A stretch of DNA of 64,000 nt from Amoeboaphelidium protococcarum (lineage: Eukaryota > Aphelidiomycota > Aphelidea). Below the pieces are notes generated by a model, which was given only the letters and a program-made list of their open reading frames with translations, ran no database searches and was not told the DNA's origin. Each line of letters starts with the position of its first letter. The first letter of the stretch is position 1. Below are positions 36,265-48,139 of the stretch, one piece after another. The stretch is taken from the NCBI GenBank assembly GCA_023515745.1, contig JALECJ010000257.1, positions 3,164,687-3,228,686 on the forward strand, in the 5' to 3' direction. The position numbers and the translations under genes were made by a program.

Positions 36265-37560
36265 TCAAACCAATATATATAAGAGTACAGAGAGAATGCA
36301 TGTAGAGAGGGCGGATAACTACAGAGATGATGCAGAACCACCAGGTCCTCGCTCTTTCTACAATGGTTTAAGATTGAAAACGGGACTATTACCATCAATT
36401 CTGAACCATTTACCAGGCTCTTTGGCCGCATATTCAGCATCAAAATGCAGATAGAATGTCTTTGGCTTTTTCTCGTCACTAAAGGCATGCTACTGCTAAT
36501 TAGAATCAATGACCAATGATTGCAGAGACTCTAACTTGATGCCCTCAGGAACAACATAACTAATGAAAGCAGAACCAGCCTTCCATTCGGATTCTCTAAT
36601 GATGGATCCAGGTTATAGAATCCAATCGACGCGTTCATTGTCATTATTGTAAAGTCCAAGTTCAATCTTCACATCGCGCTGCACCGCTTTAGCTCGCTCC
36701 TTCTCCGCCAGCTATAAGACGATAGTCACCTTAGCTCCCAAATACCAGAAATCGCCTTAGTTAATGGATACAAAAGAAATGGCCAGCGGTATTTTGTCTG
36801 TATAATCAACATACATTGGACCTTGAGTACCATACACAATCTTATCATTTCGCACATCGAATCCCCAGAGCATCAACTTGCCAGTAAACACGAATTCTCC
36901 GCCTAATTGATTATTAAGAAGAAGCTCAGATGATTATGTGGATGTAGATAGAGGATAATTGTCGCCCACAGTCCATTCGATGATTCCAGAATCTGATTAA
37001 GCCGAGACGTTACGCGCTATGCTTGCCACTGATCGAGAGTCCAGCATTAGGTCGGCATACAGTCCATACTGGAAATCAGGCAACGGATACAATTTAGACC
37101 AGCCAATATTCACCGTCTAGCCCGAATAGAACGTGCTCTACACCTAAGGTGAATCGATATTAATAGCGATATTAGCTGGCGACGGCTAGACTGATTTAAA
37201 ATATCCACTGACTCCAGGTCGATGTTCACCCTCAGAATTTTAGGATGATGATGATATAACAATCTCAAAGGTGTCAGTATCGGTGGCATCATTTACCACG
37301 GGCCATTCATAGAGTCCATTGTTCTCCGCTGCAGATACGATAGTCCGCATGAAGGACCGCGATCCATAAACATACTTATACAAATCGATTTTGACGCGTA
37401 CACCATCATACGGCAGACTGACATTGTCCATCTTCCACCTGATGTCCATCATTGATCCACTGATCCACTAGGAATTCTTCAACGGATTAATCACTCTAAA
37501 ATCTATGGCCAGCACATACGCGCAATTAATAGCAAATAGATATACTAGCTTTTAAATCAT
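36265..37560 (-). CDS. Kre9/KNH-like GPI-anchored surface protein
   Basis: 431 residues with an N-terminal signal (KLVYLFAINCAYVLA) and a C-terminal hydrophobic end (SALSTCILSVLLYILV), typical of a GPI-anchored protein. The first domain begins DFRVINPLKNSQWISGSMMDIRWK and closes with GLYEWPVV, the pattern of the Kre9/KNH Ser-Thr-rich GPI family (INP..G..W..G....I.W). A second copy follows (IAINIDSPQVQSTFYSGQTVNIGWSKL ... GIIEWTVGDNYP), and a third weaker one (IPLAISFVSINQGDFWYLGAKVTIV). In fungi this family takes part in beta-1,6-glucan wall assembly, so its presence supports a fungal affinity. Several N-glycosylation sequons are present. Confidence 0.75.
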
Positions 37561-37771
37561 TATAATATCATCAATATTATTCTAACGGTTTTTTTATCAG
37601 AAAAAGATTGTGATATTTCACTTTAGTAGCTCTCAGTCATTGAAAACATGCCGAGCCTCCTGAATATTTAATCTTCTGATCTGTTCGCTTAGACCTTCTT
37701 ACTATCATTACACTGGTGAAAATAAAGCAAAACTTCATTTTTGTATATTTTGAAATCCTAATACATATAAA
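37561..37771. promoter_or_regulatory. Divergent promoter region of KNH-like gene and KRI1
   Basis: Only 211 bases separate the two start codons, so regulatory elements are shared. No specific site could be assigned. Confidence 0.4.
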
Positions 37772-39661
37772 ATGGAGTTATTTGATAGAGATGAAGACGT
37801 CGCTGGTTCACAGCATGGCGTCTTATTGAATGTTAATGAGGATTATGCCAAGAGATTTAATTACAATAAGTAGCGAGAAGAGTTGCACAGGTTGAAGGAC
37901 AAGTACGGGGGCGGAGATGATCAATATCAACTGGGCGATGGCGATAGCAACGATAGTAGCAGCGAAGATGAGGATGAGGATGATGACGCGATGGAAATAA
38001 CTGCTGATCAAGAGGCTCAGGTATTGAAGACTATTGCTGCAATTAGAACGCGCGACTCTGCCATTTATGATCCATCTCATCAGTTCTTTTAATCTCAGTC
38101 TGCGGCGAATGTTGATGCATCTAACGCTGATACCTCCGCCAGTTAATAGAAGCCGCTGTTATTGGCAGATTACCATAAGGAACGTTTATTACGCGGTGAA
38201 CTGGATGATAGTCCTGAAAAAGTCATTATTACCCATGAACAAGAGTAGAGATAGATTAAAGAGAATTTGATCTAAGCTATCGCAGTGGAAGATCCTGAAG
38301 ATGATTTGCTCGTAGTCAAATCGAAATCTGTTGAACAGACTCAGTAAGAAGATGATCAGTACAATGATTGGGTGCTGGACAAGATAAAGGATGATAAGAA
38401 CGCGTAGAAAGTGTTCAATAATTATTTAGCCGGTGGTGGTGGTGGAGAGAAGAAGGCTGCGGATGAAGACGATTAGTTCCTGCTGGATTATGTCTTTAAC
38501 AAGGGATGGGAAGAGAAGTCTGACCGCAGATAGGCGCCAAAGTATCTTGCGCTTACTGAGCAGGACGAAGAGGACTTTGAAAGAGATCAGCAGGATGAGG
38601 AGTTTGAGACAAAATTCAATTTCAGATTTGAAGAGTTGGAATAGAAAATGGGAGTTGTTGGCTCATCGTACACTCAAACTGGTAAAGCTTTGGTAAACAC
38701 TTATGCCAGATAGCAACCAGAGTCTGTGCGTAAGGTGGACAGTCATAGAGCAGATTAGCGCCGTGCGAAAGAGGAGCGACTGAGGATTGAAAAAGAGTTG
38801 AAGATGAATGAGCTGAAGAGATTAAAGTACCTGAAGCGTAAAGAGATGGAGGAAATGTGTCAGCAGGTACTCAAGATTTCTGGCCTTGATAAAGAATAGA
38901 AGAAGCGATACGATAAGAAGGTGCAAAAGGTGATTGAAAAGTTGTTAGATGATGGCGAATCTGAATTCAATCCTGATAAGTTCAGTCAGCTCATGTCTGA
39001 GGTGTTTGATGATGAATACTATGAACAAGTTGACAAGTCGCGACCAGACTTTAGTGATGAGTCTGATATTGACATGGATGCTGACCATATGGAGATTTCT
39101 TAACCGGTTGCCTCATCTCACAAGAAGCACAAGTTGGATGTTGAACAGGAGAGTATCATTACTGATAATGCCAGTGGTGAAGTTGAAGATGACGCAGCCA
39201 CTTAAAAGTTGCGAGACTTGCTTAAAGAGTACGATGATCTTTATTATGAAGACATCAAAGGCGGTTTAAAGACGCGTTTTAAGTACAAACAAGTAGATCA
39301 AGACACTTATGGTCTGGATGCATCGGAAATATTGGAGGCAGATGATGATATTCTCAATGATTTTGTCTCACTGAAGAAATTGGCCCCATACAGAGCTGAT
39401 GAGAGATTTTACAAGTGGCAGCGTCGCTTTAAGCGTAAATCCAAGCATAAAGTCAAAGAGTTTAGGCGAAAGTTGCAGGAGCGACTGGAAGAGAAGTAAA
39501 AATAGTAAAAGTCTCAAGGTGGCTCTCAGTCTGATAAAAAGAAGCGCTCAAAAGATTTATCTCACCTGGAAGTTGTTCGTGATAGCGAGCCTGTATCAGC
39601 ATCGGCGAATAGTGACTCTAAAATCAGCTAGAAGAGACTTTCTGCATATAACTTGAAATGA
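37772..39661 (+). CDS. KRI1: KRI1-like ribosome-biogenesis protein
   Basis: 629 residues, very acidic and Lys/Glu-rich as in the family. N-terminus has DYAKRFNYNKQREELHRLKD, then a Asp/Glu/Ser run. The conserved Kri1 core is RRAKEERLRIEKELKMNELKRLKYLKRKEMEE. The C-terminal domain is plain: LLKEYDDLYYEDIKGGLKTRFKYKQVDQDTYGLDASEILEADD, then VSLKKLAPYR (given as separate motifs YEDI, TRFKY, YGL..EIL, SLKKLAPYR). Kri1 is a nucleolar factor for 40S ribosome assembly that binds Krr1. About 15 in-frame TAA/TAG codons are present. Start at the first ATG; no intron. Confidence 0.92.
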
Positions 39662-39968
39662 TATAATGACTTGATATAAGCTATAAATACACTGTTCAAT
39701 TATGCCAGTATAGCGCGTTGTCATTTCCTCTAGAATCTTTTAAATAAGAATGGAATCGAAAATCAGGGAATAACTACTGGATTTCTCAGTAAGCATCAGC
39801 GTTGATCATCAAGAGCGCGAGTGAGCGACAATGAAGGAGAACGTCATCAATCGAGGAATCTTTTCGTCTTTCTTTAACTCTTTGCAGAACTCTAAACTTT
39901 TCATATTTTATTGATCTTGGCTACGTTTGTTTAGCTATATAATATCGAGTATATATTAAAGGCGTATC
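39662..39968. other. Intergenic region between KRI1 and AFG3
   Basis: 307 bases, AT-rich, between two plus-strand genes. Nothing recognised. Confidence 0.4.
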
Positions 39969-42314
39969 ATGAGCGCATTTTTACAATTTAGACATATGCC
40001 GCTTGTATCTGCAGCTAGGAACGTGTAAAGAGTCTCTCTGTGGAGAAGAACGTTCTACACGCCGAGATTGTTGATGAGGCAGCATAGGAACAACAGTAGC
40101 AGTGGTAATAAGAGCCAGAAGAATGAGCCTGATAAAGATCCGATAATTAAGGAATTTGAGCAGTGGTTTGGTTTATCTGGAAAGAATTCATAGTAGAACA
40201 AGTAGGCTTAGTAATAGAAGAATGGCGGTGGCTAGTAGTAGAAGAATTCTCAATCTGGTGGAGGTGATAAAAAGTCACCTGGCTAATAAGATCCATAGAC
40301 TCCTAATAACGCGTCAGTGTTGGGTATGGCATTCCTAGCTACGAGTTTATACTTTCTTCTTAGTTCTGCGGCTGGTGGTAATGCTAAGTAGATCACGTTC
40401 CAAGAGTTTGTCAACTCTCTACTGCGCAAGGGAGAGGTTGATCACTTGTCCATTGTGAACAATACCACAGTGAAAGTGTACACCCGCAATGATAAGAACG
40501 TGTCTTTCAGTAATGGAACTCAAAGTATTACGCGAACACCAAAGTATCAGTTTGAAATATCATCCCCTGAAAAGTTTGAGGACAAGATTGATAACATTCA
40601 GGCACAGATGGGCATTCCAGATGGAGAACGTATCCCTCTCTATTATGAGCGCAACGTGTCTGCATCATCGCTTGTCTATACGTTACTTCCTACGTTGATT
40701 CTAGTTGGAGCAATGATCTATTTCAACAGATCTCTGATGGGTATGACTGGTGGCGGGAAAGGTCCTAGTGGTGGAATATTCGGAATTGGAAAGAGTAAGG
40801 CGCGCCTGTTCAACCAGGAGACTGATGTGAAGGTTAAATTCAAGGATGTTGCCGGTATGGATGAGGCTAAGGAGGAGATTATGGAGTTTGTCAAGTTTTT
40901 GAAGAATCCTGCCAAGTATGAGAAATTAGGTGCCAAGATACCAAAGGGTGCCATATTATCGGGAAGTCCTGGTTGTGGTAAGACGCTGATTGCAAAGGCT
41001 ACTGCTGGCGAGGCTGGTGTCCCATTTCTGAGTGTAAGTGGAAGTGAGTTTATCGAGATGTTTGTCGGTGTTGGTAGTTCCCGTGTTCGTGATCTGTTCT
41101 CTACTGCTCGCAAAATGGCCCCATGTATCATATTTATTGATGAGATTGACGCCATTGGTAAGGCTAGAGGTAAAGGAAATATGGCATCTTCGCATGATGA
41201 ACGCGAGTCGACGTTGAATCAGCTGCTGGTGGAAATGGATGGATTCACTAGTTCGGAGCACGTGGTGGTGATGGCTGGTACTAATAGACCTGATATTTTA
41301 GATCCTGCATTGACCAGAGCCGGGCGATTCGATAGACATATCACTATTGATAAGCCGGATGTGAAGGGAAGAGCGGAGATTTTCAAAGTCCATCTGAAGC
41401 CTATTAAAACTGATCTTGATCTTGATGCCTTATCTTAAAAGTTGGCTGTGTTGACTGCCGGATTTAGTGGAGCTGATATTGCCAATGTGTGTAATGAGAG
41501 CGCACTGATTGCTGCCAGATTTAATCAAGATCATGTGGAGGAGAAGCATTTTGAGCAGGCCATAGAGAGAGTCATCGCCGGATTGGAGAAGAAATCCAGA
41601 GTATTATCCCCTGAGGAGAAGAAGACTGTGGCATATCACGAGGCTGGTCACGCTGTGGCTGGATGGTATCTAAAGTATGCAGATCCTCTCCTGAAGGTGT
41701 CTATTATACCTCGCGGTGTGGCAGCGCTTGGTTACGCTCAATACTTACCTAAAGACTAGTATCTACTCAGTACCAATCAATTGCTGGATAGGATGTGTAT
41801 GACTTTGGGAGGCCGTGTAAGTGAGAGCATATTCTTTGAGAGTGTGACCACAGGAGCTCAGGATGATCTAGACAAGGTGACCAAGATGGCTTATGCTCAG
41901 ATTGTCACGTATGGTATGAACGAAAAAGTTGGCGCTGTCAGTTATGGTAATCCCCAGGACAATGACTAGCGATTTTAGAAACCATACAGTGAGGAGACTG
42001 GTCGCATGATTGATGAAGAGGCGCGTAAGTTGATCAGTTAGGCGCTGTTAAGGACGAAGTAATTACTCACTGAGAAGAAGAGTGACATTGAGAAGGTCGC
42101 CGAGCGATTGCTGTAGAAGGAGGTGCTGAACAGAGAAGATATGTTCGAACTCCTAGGTCCGCGTCCATTTGCAGAGAAGCATCAGTACGAAGATACTTTG
42201 AAGTAGGTGCCTAACGCATAGAGAGATTCAGTGGAGAGTCGACACAGCGGTAATAAAGATAAAGATAAGAAGTAGTCGTAGTAGAGTTAGACTAAGAGCG
42301 ATTAGGATGATTGA
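39969..42314 (+). CDS. AFG3: Mitochondrial m-AAA protease subunit (AFG3/Yta10-like)
   Basis: 781 residues from ATG 39969 (a second in-frame ATG is at 39996). The Arg-rich N-terminus is a mitochondrial presequence, followed by a Gln/Asn-rich stretch with dense TAG codons. Two spans flank a small intermembrane domain (near 40320-40380 and 40670-40725). The AAA module has the [16 protein letters not shown] opening, a Walker A GSPGCGKT (family norm GPPGTGKT; Cys replaces Thr and Ser replaces Pro), Walker [13 protein letters not shown], and the second-region arginines in GRFDRHI. The metalloprotease has the zinc site HEAGH and the Asp in [11 protein letters not shown]. It degrades unassembled inner-membrane proteins and processes others. 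Confidence 0.96.
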
Positions 42315-42424
42315 TTGAACATCCGAGTTGAAAAGTATTACATCCCACAATATAATAAAAGTATTTCATACAAGACCTTCTTTATATTATCTCGCATTAT
42401 CACGCTCCTTTCATTTGGTATTAA

Positions 42425-42790
42425 TCAATTATTAAGTTTCTAGCTATACTTTTTAGAGAATTCAGTATAACCTCCGACAAACTTGTATTCAGATGATGAA
42501 CATCCCTCATAGACAAAAGGTGATGTGCGATGACTGCCAGCACCAGGAATCAACTTCTGCAGTTCAGGTACGCGCTTACTTGTCCACTGAGAACGCTCGT
42601 GTCCAGTAGGATAGACTTTAATCTCGCGACCATCTGCAGCGGGAGTAGAATCAATCTTCTCACCCAGAGCTTTGGCAGCGTTGAAGTATCCGCAGCCATT
42701 GAAGCCTTCAATGTTCAGGCACAAAGTGTTGGATGCAACCGCAGAACCACTACCATTAATCAAAGACTTTACCCATGCAATGTCGATCAT
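42425..42790 (-). CDS. Glutaredoxin-like thioredoxin-fold protein
   Basis: 121 residues. The pattern LCLNIEGFNGCGYFNAAKAL places one Cys at the glutaredoxin active-site position (Cys-Gly-Tyr-Phe), followed by a KVYPTG strand, SQWTSKRVPELQKL, TSPFVYEG with the expected cis-Pro, and KFVGGYTEF, corresponding to the GG glutathione-binding loop. It looks like a monothiol glutaredoxin-like family, not the standard Grx with CPYC/CGFS. The redox partner is unknown. Closed at TGA after SQKLNN. Confidence 0.65.
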
Positions 42791-43064
42791 TTTAAATTAA
42801 ATCAAAACGTACACTGTCAACAGAAGATAAATCACGTATCTTATAGAACTAATAGCCATTTAAAATGCAGGTAAATTACGTTTTATTGTTATAATCGCTA
42901 TGGAAGAACTTGTGTTATTGCTCTGCTCTGAGTAAGAGATAACGGAACGGTGTTAAAGAGCCCCTTGACTTTTAATGGTCGATCTTCAAGAATAATATTT
43001 TTAAAAAGTGAATATTCAGTAAGGAGAACGTTTGATGTAATCATAATAAATAGTAAGTAAAGAT

Positions 43065-44594
43065 TCATTCAGACTGTTACCATTCTTTAAGATTATCTGC
43101 AATTTTGAAATCGCATTCCGTAGCCTTTTTAACATCTTCTACACTCAACCCGCTGGCAATCTCTGTCAGGATCAATTTACTTCCATCATAACCACCATCG
43201 GTAGTATTATGATCAACTTCAAATACACACATGTCCGTGATGATTTTGTCGATACATCCGATGCCAGTCAGAGGGAGTGAGCATTACTTCAAAACTTTGG
43301 CACTGCCATTTTTAGCCACATGCTCCATGATAACAATCACCTTAGTGCGACCATTACGCGTCACCAAATCCATCGCACCGCCAATACCTTTGACCATTTT
43401 ACGTGGAATCATCCAGTTGGCCAAGTCGCCATTCTGCGATACTTACATGGCCCCCAGGATGGTCAAGTCTATTCTACCACGCCTGATCATGCCGAAACTT
43501 TCATCACTGCCAAATAGAGATGCACCTGGTATCAGGGTGACAGTCTCCTTACCGGCATTAATGAAATCGGCATCCTCCTACCCTTTCACAGGATACTTGC
43601 CCAAGCCGAGTATACCATTCTCAGACTAGAGTACGACATTAACGCCGTCTTTAATAAAGTTGGATGATAGCATAGGTAGACCGATACCCAAGTTCACATA
43701 CATACCATCCTGGAACTCTTCCGCAGCCTTCTTGGCAATAGCTATTCTCTTACTCTCGGCATCATTCTTACCTGAAGACTTGATAGTCTGCTTCTTGATA
43801 GACACTTTACCACTTGGATCACTCAGAGTCAGACGCTCAATCCGCTTCTCATACTACTCGCCCGTTACCAATCTATGCACATAGATGCCGGGAAGATGAA
43901 TTTCTGCCGGATCCAACTGGCCAACAGGTACAATCTCTTCAACTTCAGCGATGCATATATCAGCAGCCTTCCCACAAATTGCATTAAAATTAAGTGCCGA
44001 GCCTCTAAACACCAGGTTACCAGCTTTATCTCCCTTCCATGCTTTAATCAGAGCATAATCTCCCCTAATGGCATCCTCCATAATGTACTCTTTGCCATTG
44101 AACTAACGGCTCTCTCGCTTCTAACTATACTCAATCACCTTTCCGCTAGAGTCATACTTGATCGGCACCTTACCATGATGAATATATGTTCCAACTCCAG
44201 TAGCTGTATAAAATGCTGGTATGCCGTGGCCTCCACACCTCAACTTTTCAGCCAGCGAACCTTGCGGTATTAGTTCAACTTCAAGTTCCCCGGATAAGTA
44301 CTACCGCTCAAACTCTTTATTCTCCCCCACATAAGAACTTATCATTCGCTTGATCTGCTGCTTTTTCAGAAGTAATCCAATACCGGCATCATCTACTCCA
44401 GCATTGTTCGAGACCACTGTGAGCTGATTAACAGTTGGGCGAGCATTCAATGCTTTGATAAGATTCTCCGGGATTCCACACAGACCAAATCCACCAACTA
44501 AGAGTTTCTACTTGGATTTTATATCGCTAATAGCCTCGCTAGCAGATCCATACACTTTACTCAAATATTTCCTTTATCTGATTAACTTGAGCAT
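43065..44594 (-). CDS. OXCT1: Succinyl-CoA:3-ketoacid CoA transferase (SCOT)
   Basis: 509 residues, the fused alpha-beta form used by eukaryotes. The alpha part has [30 protein letters not shown] and [18 protein letters not shown]; the beta part has [12 protein letters not shown], the catalytic-glutamate motif [23 protein letters not shown]-like [26 protein letters not shown] and [18 protein letters not shown]. It transfers CoA from succinyl-CoA to acetoacetate, in mitochondrial ketone use. The N-terminus [17 protein letters not shown] is a probable presequence. The conserved Gln before the SENG glutamate (QSENG) is encoded CAG; others use TAG/TAA. Confidence 0.95.
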
Positions 44595-44791
44595 TTCTAC
44601 TTGACCTCAAGCTACGATTATAACTAATCTACTGTATACGGTAGAAACAAACCAACAAGAGTGGAGAGAACAGAAAAGCTTCCCACGCTCTATTCTTTGA
44701 TCATTGAATTTTCTCCTTCAAATAAACTGTAGGCCAAAATGAAAATAATAATTTACAAGCACTATATATAGTTTCATTAGATATTCAAAAT

Positions 44792-46060
44792 TCATAACTT
44801 AGACTATTATAGGCGAAGTAACGTACGCTTAATCTCAGTTCTTCCAACTTGATTAAGATGGACATCATCAGGACCATCAGCTATGCGAAGTGAACGCGCT
44901 AATACATACGCCCTGGCCAGAAATGTATCTTGCGAGAGTCCCATACCACCATGAATCTAAATAGCCTGATCAATAACATTACATAGAATCAGGGGGACGC
45001 TTGCCTTTATAATGCCGACATGTACATATACTTGTTTCAAATCATTCTAATCCAATAGAGATGCAGCATGTAGTACAGACAGTCTAGCTTAGTTGATCTA
45101 GATTCTACACTAAGCTATTTGATGGATAACCACAGCATTCTCTATAAGCTTCTTTCCAAATGCCACACGTTCATTGGCACGAAGAATCATAGCCTCCATT
45201 GCACGTTCAGCCATTCCAATGGCACGCATACAATGGTGAATTCTACCACCTCCAAGTCTGGATTAAATAATTTCAAACCCGGCCCCTTACTTGTATATTA
45301 GATCTTCCTACCTGACCGGGACATTATCAAACTCAATCTCCCAATGACCTTCAACTGCATCATCGTGACCGAATACACACATTGGCCGAATGAAGTGGAC
45401 ACCGGGAGCATCCTTGGGAATAAGAACAATGGTATGACGGCGATGTCTGGCAGCACCACTTGTTATGGTCTGATCCAGGCAGAGAACTAGTAATACACGC
45501 AGATTAGGGTGTCCGCCATTAGAGATCCACCATTTCCTGCCATTCAGCACCATCTAATTCCCACCATCCGATGACTTTCTACTCAGAGTACATGCGATAT
45601 TCAGCGCGTCACTGGATGCAACTTGAGGCTCTGTCATTGCGAAAGCACTTCTAATCTCACCGCGCAATAATGGAACGAGGTACTATTACTTCTACCTATC
45701 AGACGCATACTTGAGTAGTACCTCAATGTTGCCACTGTCTGGAGCATTCGTATTAGTAGCTTCAGGTGCAAGAAATGATCTTCCAATAATCTCACACACT
45801 TGGGCATATTATTCATGAGTTAAAGTATACTTTTAAGAAATCCCAAGTGTCTGCAGCTACTGTGAATACTTTTTATGAATGAACAAGTTCCATAGGCCTA
45901 GTTTACGCGCCTCCTCCTTGAGATGCTCCATCACTTTAGGTTATATTGCCCATCGCTTACCATTCTTGGTATTCAACTCCACTTCATTTTCATACTCCTT
46001 CTCCTTAAGTAAACATTTAGATACAAACTTGGTCAAATCTCTAATTAATTGTTAATCCAT
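44792..46060 (-). CDS. Acyl-CoA dehydrogenase, ACAD10/11 type, ending in SKL
   Basis: 422 residues, one exon. Motifs in order: [33 protein letters not shown] (flavin/substrate loop), [65 protein letters not shown] and the tail [28 protein letters not shown] and RXHHCMRXIG are features of the ACAD10/11 branch, not the short-chain mitochondrial forms. The last codons are TAA, TAG, then Ser-Lys-Leu and TGA, so the protein ends QQSKL: a peroxisomal signal seen only with the alternative code. There is no N-terminal presequence. It likely starts beta-oxidation in peroxisomes. Confidence 0.92.
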
Positions 46061-46556
46061 CTTTCCACAACTTTAAACAATAGAATTACACTAACAAAAA
46101 TGACACTTAAAATGTTACACAGGATGATCAATACAAACACACACACAAAGCGACAATGAAATGCAAAACTTTAAAAAATTAGAAATGTTCAAACTCTGAC
46201 CAGTCTGTCTGTTTATTTACGGCGTCAACTTTCCCAGATGGTGAAACTAACAAGAAAAGCGATGAATACTACGGTGAAACGCGATTCAGTTTGTATTAAA
46301 ATCAGTCGTTCTTGGTTGGGCGAGTATATTTTGTCATCTCGGCTGCGCACAGTATTCTGCACATACTTGTAGTCAGATTATCATCGCCCGGTCATGTGTT
46401 GAAGAGCGCGTTGTTTTACAGAGGCCAAAGCTCAATTCTAACGCGAATAAGTTTTCCCTGATTTGCGTTCATTCTTTGTCTCGAGAGCATATGTCCTAAT
46501 TATCACTACAATATCATTGAAGCATCATTTAATCATTATTAGATATGTAATTCGCA
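46061..46556. other. Divergent promoter region (acyl-CoA dehydrogenase / cactin)
   Basis: 496 bases, A/T-rich with scattered ACGCG sequences near 46275 and 46440. Nothing else recognised. Confidence 0.4.
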
Positions 46557-47921
46557 ATGAACGAATCTTAGTATGCATTTAGTTAATAGACTAGCGATAG
46601 ATAATATACATTTGAATTGAGATAACGATTAGAAAAGGCACGTCTCAGGCTGGATGAGAGACGGGCGACTATGGTGGATAACTTGTTGCGCGTCATGTTT
46701 ATCGGCAATTCTATAGAAGACTATGTTGTGGATGATTACCTGGTTGACGTATTCACTCTAATCAATAGGTATAAGAATGCTAAAGACATGCAGCTGTATT
46801 TAGAAGAATGTCGATAAATTAAGAGTTACCTCCAGCCTTCAGATGTCCCCATGTGGGAGCAAATACTAGTATTGGTGGAAGATTACGCGCGAAAGATGTA
46901 ATTTACAGAGAATAGACCTGATGCCAAGAGAATGTATAATGTTAAGTTTATTCACCTTACAAGCTTTGCATTTGACCAGTAAACCTTTGTCAGTATTCCA
47001 AAATTGGTGTTGGCGGATGTTCATTAAATATTCTCCGATATGCAGTTAACTGAATTACAGGAATGCTAGCGGTCTATAGATTCTTACCCTCGCTCAGAAT
47101 ATGATAAAGAATATTGGACAATAGTCTCATAGATATGTAAAGTATTTGTGGCTAAAGCAATGTTGGAAATGGAGTATGAGCGTACATTGGAACGCGTTAT
47201 TGAGTTTTATGAAGATGATGGCCAAGTGGAGTAGTCGCGGTCTACCAAGTACATTGACCTGCTATATCAACTCAAATCTGGAGAATCGTAAGAGGCTGAA
47301 GCATAATAGCAGTAGGATGACGATACCTCTGCCAAGATTCTAGTTCATGAAAAATAGACTCTAACTCCACACGAATCGTATAAGAAGAATCTTTTGCGGC
47401 GAGAGTAGAGACATAGTGCTTACAATCAAGAAAATATTCTATCTCATCTAACAGTGTCCGACTTGGGTGAATGCGTTTGGCGTGAACTGGGTCACCTTCA
47501 CGATTCGGAATAGTCATAAATTCCAGAGTATTACTGTAAAGCGGTGACTGGATACGTGTGGACTTCCTATAATCGTGCCAAATACTCGTTTGATAATCCT
47601 CCGCCAAAGCTGATCTAAGGCTACAAATTTAACATATTCTTTCCAGATCTCATTGGTAGTGGTAGGAAGCCTTCATTCAGATTGATTGATTGTCCACCAA
47701 GCGCTTAGCCAATGGGTAACAGTGACAAAACACTGGAACAGTCTTCAAAGCTTATTGTGTTTAGTTGCGATGGACACGTGTATCGTGATATAGTCTTTCG
47801 CATTGTGAATAGAGAGTGGGAAACTAGTCCTCGTAGTGGGTTTAAAAGCGTGTTCTAGCATGGTATTCTCACTTTGTATTTTGTATTCAAAAGAGCATCT
47901 GGTCGGTTGTTAAGACAATGA
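46557..47921 (+). CDS. CACTIN: Cactin-like splicing factor
   Basis: 454 residues from ATG 46557. The basic helical start RQRLEKARLRLDERRATMVDNLLRVM corresponds to the cactin mid domain (EKARLRxxxxRAxPIDxL). A long coiled region follows, then the strongly conserved C-terminal domain: KPRYFNRVHTGYEWNKYNQ-like segment here (PEYYCKAVTGYVWTSYNRAKYSFDNPPPKLIQGYKFNIFFPDL) given as motifs DNPPPK, GYKFNIFFPDL, and VFRIVNREWETSPRSGFKSVF. Cactin is a spliceosome C-complex protein required for fidelity of splicing. The protein is shorter than the ~750-residue animal form, lacking the Arg/Ser-rich N-terminus. The conserved Gln of (I/V)QGYKFNIF is a TAA codon. Confidence 0.92.
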
Positions 47922-48139
47922 GTTTATGAAGATATCTGATTGGTAACGATGTTTCTTTATGATGTTCTATAATTAGACGGACTTATATGGCAGATCTTTT
48001 TAAAGTTATCGTAAACTTGATCAACGCTTCTTTACTTTTTTCTAATATATACATAGAGTGCTTGCCTGCCTATTCAGGATAAAATTTTTGCTTAATCTTG
48101 TTGCGGATTCATCTCATAGTAAGCTGATTACGATAGGAA

